Source: an uncultured Verrucomicrobiales bacterium | GTDB taxonomy: Bacteria > Verrucomicrobiota > Verrucomicrobiia > Verrucomicrobiales > DEV007 | Direction of reading: 5' to 3' | DNA length: 64,000 nucleotides | Assembly (NCBI GenBank): GCA_937891465.1 | Contig: CALAHF010000163.1 | Span: 90,148 to 154,147 of the forward strand | In this document: positions 19,055 through 27,725 of the stretch, one piece after another | How the letters are laid out: each line of letters starts with the position of its first letter | How positions within the stretch are numbered: the stretch's first letter is position 1 | Program-made: the position numbers and the translations under genes | The notes under the pieces: generated by a model | The model's input: the letters and a program-made list of their open reading frames with translations, nothing else | Told to the model about the DNA's origin: nothing | Databases searched by the model: none

Positions 19055-20583
19055 CGACTTCGTCCTGCTTTAATCAAGGCCTGAAGTTTTGTTTTCATCT
19101 CCTCGAATTTCTCAGGATTTTCAGCGGCGACGTCTTTCTGCTCAGTCGGATCGTTCTCGATATTGAAGAGGCGGAACTTGTTGACCTTGGTATTCGTCAG
19201 CGTTTGCGCGACGACGGCATTTCGAGCCTGCCCTTTGTCATTGCGATGCAGCTTCCAATTTCCCTCACGGAATCCCCAATTTCCACGACCGCCGTTGTCC
19301 TGTTGAACGAGATGATCCCGCCCTTTGGCTCCGTCTTCTCCAAGTAGCGCGCCCATCACATCGAAACTGTCACGGCAATCTTCTTCACCCAATTTCACAC
19401 CGGCAAAGCTTGAAAGGCTGGCCGCGAGATCAATTGTGCAAACCAATTCCTCGGATACACCCGGTTTGATGCGACCTTTCCAACGAGTGATGAATGGCGT
19501 GCGAGTTCCGCCTTCGTAGACGGAATATTTACCGCCAGAATAAGGGCCGTTGGCATCGTGAGTGCCGAGTTTTTCCAACGCAAAATCTTTGTAGCCGTCA
19601 TCCATGACCGGACCGTTGTCGGAGCAGAAAACGAAGAGTGTATTGTCGGCAATTCCAAGTTCGTCGACTTTTTTCATCAATTCACCAACACACCAGTCGA
19701 GCTGGACAATCGCATCGGCGCGGTAGCCAAGTTTGGTTGCTCCTTGAAATCGCTCATGCGGAATCCGCGGCACGTGCAAATCGTGAGAAGCAAAAAATAG
19801 AAAAAACGGGTCGTCTTTGTTTGCATCGAGCCATGCTTTTGATTGCTCAACCCATTTGTCAGCGAGGTCTTCGTCGCGGAAACGCGCGGCATGACCGCCG
19901 GTGTAGAAACCAATCCGGCTGATGCCATTGTGAATTGTCGAATTGTGACCGTGCGACCAATCCATTTTCAATTTGGCGCGTTCCTCGGGATCTTGTCCGG
20001 TCGGGTGATCTTCGCTCGACTTTTTCATGCCAACCCAGAGTGGATCTTTCGGATCGAGATTCAGAATTCGGTGATCTTTCAAATAAACCTGCGGAACGCG
20101 ATCGTTCGTTGTCGGCAGGAGAAAACAGTGATCAAAACCAATTTCGAGCGGTCCTGGTTTCAGTTCGCCATTCCAATCCGGGCCGACACCCTTCGCTCCC
20201 AAACCAAGATGCCATTTGCCGATGACTGCGGCTTTGTATCCTGCCTTCCCCATCAGATCTGGGAGAGTCGTGGTGTCCGGATTGATCGTCATGTGCCCAT
20301 TTGGCGGGGCGATGCCGGTTCCTTTTTCACGAAAAGCGTAGGTTCCCGTGAGAAAAGACCAGCGTGTCGGGGTACACGTTGAAGCGGAGCAATAGCCGCT
20401 GGTAAATCGCTGACCTTCTGCTGCGAGCTGATCAATGTGTGGAGTTTCAAACGAAGTCGTGCCGTAGCAGGAAAGATCGCCGTAGCCCATGTCATCCGCC
20501 ATGATGACAATGATATTCGGCTTTTCAGCAGCAACTGCGAATGACGTCGCAAGGCATAAAAATAGGGGAAGAATTCGTTTCAT
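19051..20583 (-). CDS. Arylsulfatase-type sulfatase (FGly class)
   Basis: 510 residues with a signal peptide (cleavage near AVAAEKPN). N-terminal metal-binding motif NIIVIMADDMGYGDLSCYG. The formylglycine signature CTPTR (C-x-P-x-R) near residue 77 sits in ASTCTPTRWSFLTG, followed by GKWHLG and the second metal site FCSDNGP. This is a type I sulfatase that would need an anaerobic or aerobic maturase encoded elsewhere. It is likely periplasmic and acts on sulfate esters, most plausibly of polysaccharides in an aquatic setting. Convergent with the CrtI-like gene, divergent from the PhnD gene. Confidence 0.92.
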   Translation of the reverse strand: MKRILPLFLCLATSFAVAAEKPNIIVIMADDMGYGDLSCYGTTSFETPHIDQLAAEGQRFTSGYCSASTCTPTRWSFLTGTYAFREKGTGIAPPNGHMTINPDTTTLPDLMGKAGYKAAVIGKWHLGLGAKGVGPDWNGELKPGPLEIGFDHCFLLPTTNDRVPQVYLKDHRILNLDPKDPLWVGMKKSSEDHPTGQDPEERAKLKMDWSHGHNSTIHNGISRIGFYTGGHAARFRDEDLADKWVEQSKAWLDANKDDPFFLFFASHDLHVPRIPHERFQGATKLGYRADAIVQLDWCVGELMKKVDELGIADNTLFVFCSDNGPVMDDGYKDFALEKLGTHDANGPYSGGKYSVYEGGTRTPFITRWKGRIKPGVSEELVCTIDLAASLSSFAGVKLGEEDCRDSFDVMGALLGEDGAKGRDHLVQQDNGGRGNWGFREGNWKLHRNDKGQARNAVVAQTLTNTKVNKFRLFNIENDPTEQKDVAAENPEKFEEMKTKLQALIKAGRSR

Positions 20584-20950
20584 TAATCGGATAAGGGTCA
20601 GCCAATATATGAACAGGATTGCGTCATGTCGTCAATCGCCGACGACCGCAGATTTGTGCGAAGGATTCTCCCTGAGATCAACTTAAATCCAAAATGAGAA
20701 TATGTTGATTTGGTTAATTTCTTTGCTGTGACGCAAATGAATCGCCCGTCGGTGCCGGCGAAGGTTGAAACCCATCATGGTGCCGATTCCGCCATCGGCA
20801 CCTGCGCGAATAGCGAAGTGACACTCACGCGCCCATCAAGGCAATCGCCATGCAGACGAAAGCTAAACGCTTTTTGATAGTAAATGGTGAATTAAGAGAG
20901 CCCATGTTTGACAAACATATTTCATAAAATAGATTATAATTATCATATTT
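20584..20950. promoter_or_regulatory. Divergent intergenic region with hairpin and operator-like palindrome
   Basis: 367 bp between divergent genes. GGTGCCGAT and ATCGGCACC form a 9-bp stem with a 6-base loop at 20779-20802. Nearer the PhnD gene, ATGTTTGACAAACAT (20904-20918) is a perfect palindrome around one central base; it contains a TTGACA -35-like hexamer (20908-20913). AT-rich sequence with TATAAT at 20935-20940 lies downstream, though the spacing to TTGACA (21 bp) is long. Confidence 0.5.
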
Positions 20951-21901
20951 ATGAAAATTGTAAATCTGTTCACTTCAGTTGCTGGATTGATCTTTATTTT
21001 CGGGTGTCAGGATTCAGGGCAAAGCAACATTCCCGTGACAGAAGATCAGCCGAAAGAGGAATTGATAGTCTTTGGAATCTACACAGCGGATAAAGCCTCC
21101 GCCGTAGTTGACGAGTTTGCACCGGTCGTTGAGTGGCTCGAATCCGATTTAAGTTCCCGCATGGGAAGACCGGTGAAGGTCCAGATGAAGGTCGCGAATG
21201 ATTACCTCTTGGGAATTTCTGATCTCACGCTTGGCAAGGCCCACCTGAGCCGCCTTGGTCCAGCGTCTTTTATTCATGCAATTGAAGAGAATCCTGAGCT
21301 CGATCTACTAGCAATGGAATCGAAGGATGGGCAGCGCTCTTTCAAAGGAGTCATCGCCATTCATAAAGACAGTTCATTCGAAACGCTTGCCGATCTGAAG
21401 AGCACGTCATTCGCTTTCGGCGACGCCCTATCAACAATTGGTCGTTACCTTTCGCAAAATGAACTTTTGAATGCGGGTATCGATGGATCGGCCTTGTCAC
21501 GTTATGAATTTCTAGGACGCCACGATAGAGTCGGAATGGCAGTGGCAGCAGGTGATTTTGAAGCAGGAGCATTGAAGGACAGTACTTTCAAAAAACTAGT
21601 CGAAGCGGGACAACCGATCAAAAAATTGGTCGACTTTGACAACGTCACTAAACCCTGGGTTGCCCACCCGGATTTAAGACCTGAACTGCGCGAAGCAATC
21701 AGAGCATCAATGCTCGAGATCAGTCCGGAAAATGCAGAAAAAATCGGGATCGATGGGTTCCTTCCTGCGGAAATCAGCCACTACGCATCCGTTAAATCAG
21801 CGATGGCGAAAGCTGACCTTTTGATTCCGAAACCAATCGAAATAAACTCCCTCAAAAAATTTCTCGAAAACGCACGGCAGAACATCGTCAACGCTGCTTG
21901 A
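20951..21901 (+). CDS. PhnD-like phosphate/phosphonate-type binding lipoprotein
   Basis: 316 residues with a lipoprotein signal (hydrophobic residues 7-18, lipobox FGC with Cys near residue 19). The mature part matches the PhnD/PtxB/PstS-like type II periplasmic binding family: VFGIYTADKASAVVDEFAPVVEWLES, then ISDLTLGKAHLSRLGPASFI and the hinge region SFAFGDALSTIGRY. These proteins deliver phosphonate, phosphite or a related ligand to an ABC permease. No permease or ATPase gene is adjacent, so it is an orphan receptor here; sensing roles for such orphans are known. A palindrome overlaps its likely -35. Confidence 0.85.
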   Translation: MKIVNLFTSVAGLIFIFGCQDSGQSNIPVTEDQPKEELIVFGIYTADKASAVVDEFAPVVEWLESDLSSRMGRPVKVQMKVANDYLLGISDLTLGKAHLSRLGPASFIHAIEENPELDLLAMESKDGQRSFKGVIAIHKDSSFETLADLKSTSFAFGDALSTIGRYLSQNELLNAGIDGSALSRYEFLGRHDRVGMAVAAGDFEAGALKDSTFKKLVEAGQPIKKLVDFDNVTKPWVAHPDLRPELREAIRASMLEISPENAEKIGIDGFLPAEISHYASVKSAMAKADLLIPKPIEINSLKKFLENARQNIVNAA

Positions 21902-21907
21902 GAAACA

Positions 21908-23476
21908 TCACTCCCCTAATTTCCATGAATCAGTCCGAAACGGGCTTGCCGGCAAATCTTCGCCGTTCACGAAATTAATTCCTTCTGGATTCGGTGACCA
22001 CGCATAGCGAACCGCGCGAGGTTCAGCGATGTCGCTCGCAGTAACGATCACTGTATCACCGACGATTTCGGCAGTTGCCGGAGCAAAATTTCCATCAGCG
22101 TCAGCGATTTCAAAATTCGTCAGCGCTTTTCCGTCCCTAGACTTCAATCCACCGCCAGCATGTTTGAATTTCAGAGTGATCTTGTTGTTCTCAACCGTCA
22201 TGGAATCGTATATCGGACCGGAATAAACAATGTCGTCACCGTAAGTATCAGCCCTCGCAAAGCCCGCGAGACGCTCGCCGACAGGCAACTTGTTGGTCGG
22301 GTGAATGTCGGTTTCGTCGCCGACGTCGATCGAGACTACCGTTCCGGTATGTTCGCCATCCTGCCAAAACTTCAACATCTGCTCTCGAATGATCGGCCAA
22401 TCTGCACCCGGTGCAAAATTCGGTAGCTGAACCATGTAGAACGGAAATTTTCGCGCAGCGTCCTCATCTCCAGCAGCAACGTGCCAATCCGTTCGCCAGT
22501 CATCTACCAGCGCGAACATCAAATCGCGGTACCCGGTCACAAATGGAGGTCGCGAGTTGGCCTCCCCCTGATACCAGATCACCCCGCGCATGGCATATGG
22601 CTGAAGCGGAGCCACCATCGCATTGTAATGCCCGGCGGGTCGCTTCACATGCTTTGGATGCATCGGCTCTCGCGGAGATCGGCCGTCTCGCGTGTTCTTA
22701 TCCGCCAAATCCCACGCTGCCTTTTTCTTTTTAAAGGACTCCATTGCAGCCGGTGCCTTTTCCATCGCGGCCGCCCAATAATCCCGAATCACCTGGGCAA
22801 CTTCATCATTTTCCAACGTGTCTGAATTGATCCACGAAAACGCATTGGTTCCGCCCATAGCGGATTGAATCAAACCGACGGGAACGTTTTTATCTCGGTG
22901 CAACGCCCTCCCAAAATAAAATCCAGCGGCGGAAAAACTAGCCACCGTTTGTTCGTTTGGCAGCACCCACGTCGTTTTTACCGAATTCTGCCGCTCATCA
23001 GCCCCCGCGATGGGCACTTTAAAAAGCCGAATTCCTTTGAAAGCATCAGTCTTGGCTTCCTCCGCAATTTTGGCGGCGTCGGTACTTTTTGAAACAGTCA
23101 TCCCCATATTGGATTGGCCCGAACAAACCCACACTTCACCTACGAGAACGTCTTTAATCGTGATCGCATCGCCACCACTCTCGGCTGACATTTCAGTCCC
23201 TGTATCAGACGCCATCAACGGATCCAACTTCACCATCCAGTTTCCGGCTTCATCCGCTTTTGCATCCCGTGTTTGACCTGAAAATTTAACGGTCACTTTC
23301 CCCCCCGGATCGGTCGTCCCCCAAACCGGCACCTGAAGACCCTGCTGCAAAACGGCATGATCCGTGAAGAGCGTATTCAGCTTCAACTCGGCAAACCCAT
23401 TTTCACGAACTAATAGGGTCAGTACGATGAACAGAAAGGGTTGGATCGTTTTGAGGAGTTTTCGGGAAAATTTCAT
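21908..23476 (-). CDS. Sialate O-acetylesterase-like (SASA) secreted enzyme
   Basis: 522 residues from the ATG at 23476 (the frame opens one codon earlier with TTG). A signal peptide or anchor lies at about residues 9-30. An N-terminal beta domain (LNTLFTDHAVLQQGLQVPVWG) precedes the SGNH-hydrolase domain with the catalytic serine motif VWVCSGQSNMGMTV and the segments IQSAMGGTNAFSWI and VIWYQGEANS, which are diagnostic for the sialate O-acetylesterase family. The C-terminal Asp/His region includes DVGDETDIHPTNKLPVG. It removes acetyl groups from sugars; the natural sugar need not be sialic acid. Convergent with the PhnD gene, 6 bp apart. Confidence 0.9.
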   Translation of the reverse strand: MKFSRKLLKTIQPFLFIVLTLLVRENGFAELKLNTLFTDHAVLQQGLQVPVWGTTDPGGKVTVKFSGQTRDAKADEAGNWMVKLDPLMASDTGTEMSAESGGDAITIKDVLVGEVWVCSGQSNMGMTVSKSTDAAKIAEEAKTDAFKGIRLFKVPIAGADERQNSVKTTWVLPNEQTVASFSAAGFYFGRALHRDKNVPVGLIQSAMGGTNAFSWINSDTLENDEVAQVIRDYWAAAMEKAPAAMESFKKKKAAWDLADKNTRDGRSPREPMHPKHVKRPAGHYNAMVAPLQPYAMRGVIWYQGEANSRPPFVTGYRDLMFALVDDWRTDWHVAAGDEDAARKFPFYMVQLPNFAPGADWPIIREQMLKFWQDGEHTGTVVSIDVGDETDIHPTNKLPVGERLAGFARADTYGDDIVYSGPIYDSMTVENNKITLKFKHAGGGLKSRDGKALTNFEIADADGNFAPATAEIVGDTVIVTASDIAEPRAVRYAWSPNPEGINFVNGEDLPASPFRTDSWKLGE

Positions 23477-23585
23477 CAATAAAGCGGTCAGTTGGCTCTT
23501 GAGACTCCGTTGAAGCTAAAAAAGTCAACGGTATCGCATCTTTTATAGATTGCGTTTTTAGACGGACAGCGTGACATGATTTCGT

Positions 23586-24242
23586 ATGAAATCGCGTCTT
23601 TTTCTGGTTATTGCGGTATTTCCCTTCTCTGTTGCGCTTGCTCTGGAGCCAACGATCTCGGGAAAGGGTGAAGAAATGTTGTCGGATGATTTCTCAGGCG
23701 CAGAGCTCGGAAAGGGATGGCGCACTCAAACCCGCGAATGGAAAGCCGTTGATGGCGTGATGCGATCCAAACAGATTCTAGCAGACAACCACAGTGCAGC
23801 CGCCCGTCACCTGCTACCAATGCAGGACGGCATCTATCAAATGCGGTTCCGTCTTGTTGATGAAGGAACCAGTTTTCATTTTGGTTTTTCCCCTGCCCGC
23901 GGCGAACTGAAAAAGCGCGGCCATCTCTTCTCTATCATTGTTTCAAAGGCGAAGGTGACCTTGATGAAACACATCGACAAAGACAAGCCGAAGGAAGATC
24001 CGAACGAGGTGCTGGCAACTGCGGCTCACCAATTTGAAGTCGGAAAATGGCACACCTTGCTCGTAGAGAAAAGAGGCGATGATGTGGTTGCGCAAATTCT
24101 GCCAGATGGAGAATCCACTAAGCCAATCGTCTTAAAGGCGACCCATCCAACTTTTCACGTTAAAACGCCAACTCTGGTTTTTCGCTGCCTGGGCGACGGA
24201 GTCGAGATAGATAATTTGAAAGCCTGGAAAATCGCTCAATAA
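23586..24242 (+). CDS. Secreted LamG/DUF1080-like hypothetical protein
   Basis: 218 residues with a signal peptide (cleavage near ALALEP). The pattern DDFSGAELGKGWRTQTREWKAVDGVMRSKQ followed by YQMRFRLVDEGTSFHFGFS and a final VEIDNLKAWKI fits a concanavalin-like beta sandwich of the DUF1080/LamG kind. I do not recognise a named family. It probably binds or acts on carbohydrate outside the cytoplasm, by analogy with the DUF1080 protein at 4404. It is followed after 37 bp by the dehydrogenase gene and could be co-transcribed with it. Confidence 0.7.
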   Translation: MKSRLFLVIAVFPFSVALALEPTISGKGEEMLSDDFSGAELGKGWRTQTREWKAVDGVMRSKQILADNHSAAARHLLPMQDGIYQMRFRLVDEGTSFHFGFSPARGELKKRGHLFSIIVSKAKVTLMKHIDKDKPKEDPNEVLATAAHQFEVGKWHTLLVEKRGDDVVAQILPDGESTKPIVLKATHPTFHVKTPTLVFRCLGDGVEIDNLKAWKIAQ

Positions 24243-24279
24243 TCCAGTCGCTCCCAATCCCTGAAGTATTTATAGAAAA

Positions 24280-25323
24280 ATGAAAGCGCTCACCCTCACT
24301 GCCTACAACGAATTCGAATACGGCGACGCGCCCAATCCTGAAATCGGTTCAAAAGAAGTTCTCATCGCAGTCAAAGCCTGCGGCGTTTGCGGATCTGATA
24401 TTCACGGGATGGACGGGTCTTCCGGTCGCCGAATCCCGCCCATCATCATGGGTCACGAAGCCGCCGGTGAAATTACGCAAGTCGGCGATGCGGTTACCGA
24501 TTGGAAAGCGGGAGATCGTGTCACGTTCGATTCGACAATTTATTGTGGCGAATGTGAATCCTGCAAAAGCGGTCAAATCAACCTGTGCCCTGACCGCAAT
24601 GTTCTCGGTGTTTCCTGCGACGATTATCGCCGTCATGGTGCTTTCGCTGATTATGTAAAAGTTCCCGAGCACATTCTTTGTAAAATCCCGTCCGAAGTCA
24701 GTTACGAGCATGCGGCTTTCGCAGAGCCTGTTTCCATTGCCCTTCATGGCGTTAATCGAGTACCTTTGAAAAAAAGGGATTCAGCCGTGGTCATCGGAGC
24801 CGGCCTGATCGGGCTTCTCGTGATTCAAGCATTGAAAGCAAAAGGTGCCGGAACGGTGATTGCCGTTGATTTGGATGAAAAGCGTCTTGAGATGGCACTT
24901 CAACTTGGCGCAGATCATGTTCTGATTTCGAACGACGAAGTTCCGGCAAAAGTTCGTGAACTTGTCGGAAATGCCGACGGCGCGGATATTGCGATGGAGG
25001 TTGTCGGTTTCGGTCCCACCATCAACCTCGCCATCGAGTCCGTGAGAAAAGGAGGCTCTATCGGATGTGTTGGAAACCTGAAAGCTGAAGTGCCCTTCCC
25101 CCTTCAAGCTCTCGTGACTCGCGAGCTGAGCGTGTTCGGCAGTTGCGCCTCGGCCGGTGAGTATGAAGCCGCAGTTCAAGCAGTGGCTGACGGATCCATT
25201 AAGGTCGAGCCGCTCATTTCCGCTGTCGCCGACTTGAAAGACGGCGGCGATTGGTTTCACCGCCTTCACAAAAATGATGAAGGATTGATGAAAGTGATTC
25301 TCCGCCCCGGGGCTGAAGCGTAA
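24280..25323 (+). CDS. Zinc-dependent medium-chain dehydrogenase (sorbitol/threonine dehydrogenase type)
   Basis: 347 residues, normal for the MDR superfamily. Catalytic zinc ligands are visible in CGVCGSDIHG and GHEAAGE; the four-cysteine structural zinc loop is CGECESCKSGQINLC at about residues 90-104. The NAD-binding motif is VIGAGLIGLLVIQALKAKG, followed by DLDEKRLEMALQLGAD. It oxidises a secondary alcohol of a sugar, polyol or amino acid in the cytoplasm; substrate not determined. The NUDIX gene starts 14 bp after its stop, so the two are likely one transcript. Confidence 0.88.
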   Translation: MKALTLTAYNEFEYGDAPNPEIGSKEVLIAVKACGVCGSDIHGMDGSSGRRIPPIIMGHEAAGEITQVGDAVTDWKAGDRVTFDSTIYCGECESCKSGQINLCPDRNVLGVSCDDYRRHGAFADYVKVPEHILCKIPSEVSYEHAAFAEPVSIALHGVNRVPLKKRDSAVVIGAGLIGLLVIQALKAKGAGTVIAVDLDEKRLEMALQLGADHVLISNDEVPAKVRELVGNADGADIAMEVVGFGPTINLAIESVRKGGSIGCVGNLKAEVPFPLQALVTRELSVFGSCASAGEYEAAVQAVADGSIKVEPLISAVADLKDGGDWFHRLHKNDEGLMKVILRPGAEA

Positions 25324-25337
25324 TTTGTTTATAATCG

Positions 25338-25904
25338 ATGAAACCGCAGCCTAAAGACGAATTACTCTGTCCTGGAAAATTCGTCGAGCTTCGAAAAACC
25401 GTTCCACGAGGCTGGGAATACGCCCACCGTCCAAACGCGAAAGGGGCCGTTGCGATCCTTGCGCTCACCGATGACAAAAAAGTAGTCATCACCGAGCAAT
25501 TTCGCCCACCCGTAGACAGATATGTGATTGAGCTTCCGGCAGGACTTGCCGGTGACATCCCGCTTCAGGAAGATGAGCCTCTCGAAACGGCGGCACGGCG
25601 GGAGTTGAAAGAAGAGACCGGATACGAAGCAAAAAACTGGTCAACTCTGGGAGACGGCCCGTCTTCCGCCGGGTTGTCGACCGAACACGTTACGATTTTT
25701 CAGGCGACTGGATTAACGAAAGTTTCCGAAGGAGGGGGAGACGCCACCGAGGACATCGCCATTCACTACGTGACGATGTCTGATATTCCAAATTGGTGCG
25801 CCGATCGCCAACGAGAAGGCAAAATGGTCGATTTCAAAATATTTGCAGCTCTTTATTTGGCGCGGTCAAAATCTCATTTAACCGCAGCCAGACTCTGGTT
25901 TTGA
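25338..25904 (+). CDS. NUDIX hydrolase (ADP-ribose pyrophosphatase-like)
   Basis: 188 residues with a NUDIX box: GDIPLQEDEPLETAARRELKEETGY, in which the REL-KEE-TG core is intact and the first spacer is two residues longer than the G-x5-E consensus. The preceding VVITEQFRPPVDRYVIELPAGL is typical of the ADP-ribose pyrophosphatase (NudF) subgroup, which hydrolyses ADP-ribose or other NDP-sugars. Cytoplasmic. Probably co-transcribed with the zinc dehydrogenase; together they could belong to a sugar-nucleotide or redox-salvage step, but this is inference from proximity. Confidence 0.88.
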   Translation: MKPQPKDELLCPGKFVELRKTVPRGWEYAHRPNAKGAVAILALTDDKKVVITEQFRPPVDRYVIELPAGLAGDIPLQEDEPLETAARRELKEETGYEAKNWSTLGDGPSSAGLSTEHVTIFQATGLTKVSEGGGDATEDIAIHYVTMSDIPNWCADRQREGKMVDFKIFAALYLARSKSHLTAARLWF

Positions 25905-25971
25905 GAGAAATACACTAAATAACGTCAAAAAAAGCACTCAAACCGCAAAGTTTTATTAATTTTTGAGAATT

Positions 25972-26000
25972 TAGTCAAAAATGATGTTTATTTTTTATAA
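25972..26000 (+). promoter_or_regulatory. Candidate sigma-70 promoter for the small RNA
   Basis: TAGTCA (25972-25977) and TTATAA (25995-26000) are spaced by 17 bp in an AT-rich stretch just upstream of the candidate small RNA. The hexamers match poorly and the call is tentative. Confidence 0.3.
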
Positions 26001-26039
26001 AAACTCTCGACGGAAACTAAAATAACGATTACAGTCTAC

Positions 26040-26158
26040 GAAAGGGTAACTCAATTCAGAGTTGAAGTTTCATAGCTTGGTTGTTGTGGCTGGGGAGGTC
26101 AGTTCCCGCTACGATCACTTCTTAAAAAACCTCTCCTGAACATAGGAGAGGTTTTTTT
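26040..26158 (+). ncRNA. Candidate structured small RNA with intrinsic terminator
   Basis: No protein is encoded here, but three consecutive hairpins are. AACTC/GAGTT lies at 26048-26063. A longer bulged stem lies at 26086-26112 (GTGGC-T-GGGGA, loop GGTCAG, TTCCC-GCTAC), with G-U-compatible pairs extending outward. Last is a 9-bp GC-rich terminator stem with a run of seven T. The next plus-strand gene is far away and the flanking downstream genes are on the minus strand, so a stand-alone RNA is the simplest reading. I do not recognise the family. The 5' end is approximate. Confidence 0.55.
26129..26158 (+). terminator. Intrinsic terminator of the candidate small RNA
   Basis: ACCTCTCCT (26129-26137), loop GAACAT, AGGAGAGGT (26144-26152), then a T-run to 26158. 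An A-run lies on the 5' side, so it may also work on the minus strand. Confidence 0.85.
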
Positions 26159-26225
26159 GCGTCTACACGGAAAACCCCATTTCGGTCGCCCTCGAACTAC
26201 TGCTAGAATCTGAGGAACTCTTCAT

Positions 26226-26269
26226 CGAACCAACAGGGTTCATTCGTCAATCAGGCAGGGTTGTTTCGT
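26226..26269 (+). repeat. Dispersed palindromic repeat, copy 2 (degenerate right half)
   Basis: CGAACCAACAGGGTTCATTCG forms the left half-unit; the right half-unit ends GGGTTGTTTCGTG but has lost the usual central ACCCT. It lies between the small RNA and the terminator of the DUF1501 gene. Confidence 0.65.
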
Positions 26270-26273
26270 GGAC

Positions 26274-26306
26274 ACAAAAAAAGCCCGGGAGCGAACTCCT
26301 GGGCTT
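26274..26306 (-). terminator. Intrinsic terminator of the sigma/DUF1501 operon
   Basis: Read on the minus strand, AAGCCCAGGAG, loop TTCG, CTCCCGGGCTT, then a run of T. It lies about 40 bp past the stop of the DUF1501 gene at 26347 and should end the operon transcript. One G-U-compatible pair is in the stem. Confidence 0.85.
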
Positions 26307-26346
26307 CTTTCAATTCAAGTAAATGAATACTAAACGTTTTCGTCGA

Positions 26347-27675
26347 TCAGGAGAAGAACTGCATGATCGGCTTACCTTCAGACACAATCTCGTTCGATTC
26401 CGCGTCACGTTTGTGACCCGCAATGAGGAACGGACGACCTGATGGCGCGTAGATAACTTTGTTGAGATCAATTCCCAGTGAGTAAGCAATCGTCGCGTTG
26501 AAGTCGAGCGGAGTTACAGGATTCTCTTCGACAGCCATTCCAAGCTTGTCTGATTTTCCGTAAACTTGACCACCAACGATGCCACCACCGGCGAACATTG
26601 TGGAGAACACACGTGGGTGGTGATCGCGACCGCCGTTAGCATTGATCTTCGGTGTACGACCGAATTCGGTTCCAACTGCGATGATCGTTTTCTCGAAGAG
26701 ACCTTCAGCTTTGAGATCGGCAATGAGTGCAGCAAGCGCTTTATCAAGCTCACCAGCACGCTGCTGAATCGCACCGCCCCAGAGGTCATTATGCATGTCC
26801 CAGCCACCGGAATTCACTTCGACGAAGCGAACACCAGACTTAACGAGGCGCTTCGCAAGCAAGGCACCTTTTCCGAGACGTCCGTTGCCGTAGTTCTCAA
26901 GCTTCTTCTGGTAACCTTCTTCTTTAGCAACCATGAACGCGTCGAGGTCTTCACTCTTCATGAGCTCAAGCGTCTCATCGTAGAACTGGCTGTATGCAGT
27001 CACTTCGTCGGTCTCGAACTTGCGACGGAATCCGTCATCAAATGTGTTCATCAATTCCATCCGCTTCTTCATGACGTCTTCTTCAACGCCTTTCCAGGGA
27101 GTTGAGTTCTGAACGCCTTTCTCAGGATCACCAATTGGAAGTGGTGCATGAGAAGGGCCGAAGAAACCAGCTGCGGGATGATTACCACCCGCACCAATCA
27201 AAACAGAGTTTGGAAGGGTTTTGTGCTTGCGCTCTGGCTTCATCCGCTGCATCCACGCACCCATTGATGGGTGAACGATGGTAGCACGGGGGCCATAACT
27301 CGTGTGCATCCAGTATGATCCACCACGGTGATCGCCCGTCTTCTGCGTCATGGAGCGAACGACTGCGATATCTTTGAATCCTTTGGCCAACTCAGGCATG
27401 AACTCAGCGAGCTCAACTCCGGCAACCCCTGTCGCTGCGCCAGTTGTTTTACCGCCGGTCTCCGTTCCCGGCTTGGGATCGAAGGTATCCATATGGGTCA
27501 TTCCACCGCTCATGTAGAAGAAAATACAGTTTTCTGCTTTTCCACCACCAGCTGCGAGAACAGCTGGATTTGCGGCCGCGATTGGGAGAACGCTTACACC
27601 GAGAGCTGACTTTGCTACTCCTGCTGCGAACTGACGACGACTCATGTCGTCCATGTTGTTCAATATATCTTTCAT
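26347..27675 (-). CDS. DUF1501 family secreted protein (sigma-linked copy)
   Basis: 442 residues. N-terminal Tat-type signal (MSRRQFAAG, residues 11-19, followed by a hydrophobic Ala-rich stretch). DUF1501 motifs: IFFYMSGGMTHMDTFDPKPG, SMTQKTGDHRGGSYWMHT, VGTEFGRTPKINANGGRDHHPRVFS and PLDFNATIAYSLGID. It is the last gene of the minus-strand cluster led by an ECF sigma factor and ends just before an intrinsic terminator. It differs clearly in sequence from the DUF1501 protein at 44-1516, so it is a paralogue rather than a recent copy. Function unknown. Confidence 0.9.
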   Translation of the reverse strand: MKDILNNMDDMSRRQFAAGVAKSALGVSVLPIAAANPAVLAAGGGKAENCIFFYMSGGMTHMDTFDPKPGTETGGKTTGAATGVAGVELAEFMPELAKGFKDIAVVRSMTQKTGDHRGGSYWMHTSYGPRATIVHPSMGAWMQRMKPERKHKTLPNSVLIGAGGNHPAAGFFGPSHAPLPIGDPEKGVQNSTPWKGVEEDVMKKRMELMNTFDDGFRRKFETDEVTAYSQFYDETLELMKSEDLDAFMVAKEEGYQKKLENYGNGRLGKGALLAKRLVKSGVRFVEVNSGGWDMHNDLWGGAIQQRAGELDKALAALIADLKAEGLFEKTIIAVGTEFGRTPKINANGGRDHHPRVFSTMFAGGGIVGGQVYGKSDKLGMAVEENPVTPLDFNATIAYSLGIDLNKVIYAPSGRPFLIAGHKRDAESNEIVSEGKPIMQFFS

Positions 27676-27725
27676 AATTTTCTAAGGTATTGTTGTTAAA
27701 TTTCCGGGGGATTTTTTAGTAATTT

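Noticed and set aside
26274..26306. The GGGCTT hairpin as a plus-strand terminator
   Set aside because: The longer T-run follows the stem on the minus strand, and a minus-strand gene ends just before it; the plus strand has no transcript that needs it.
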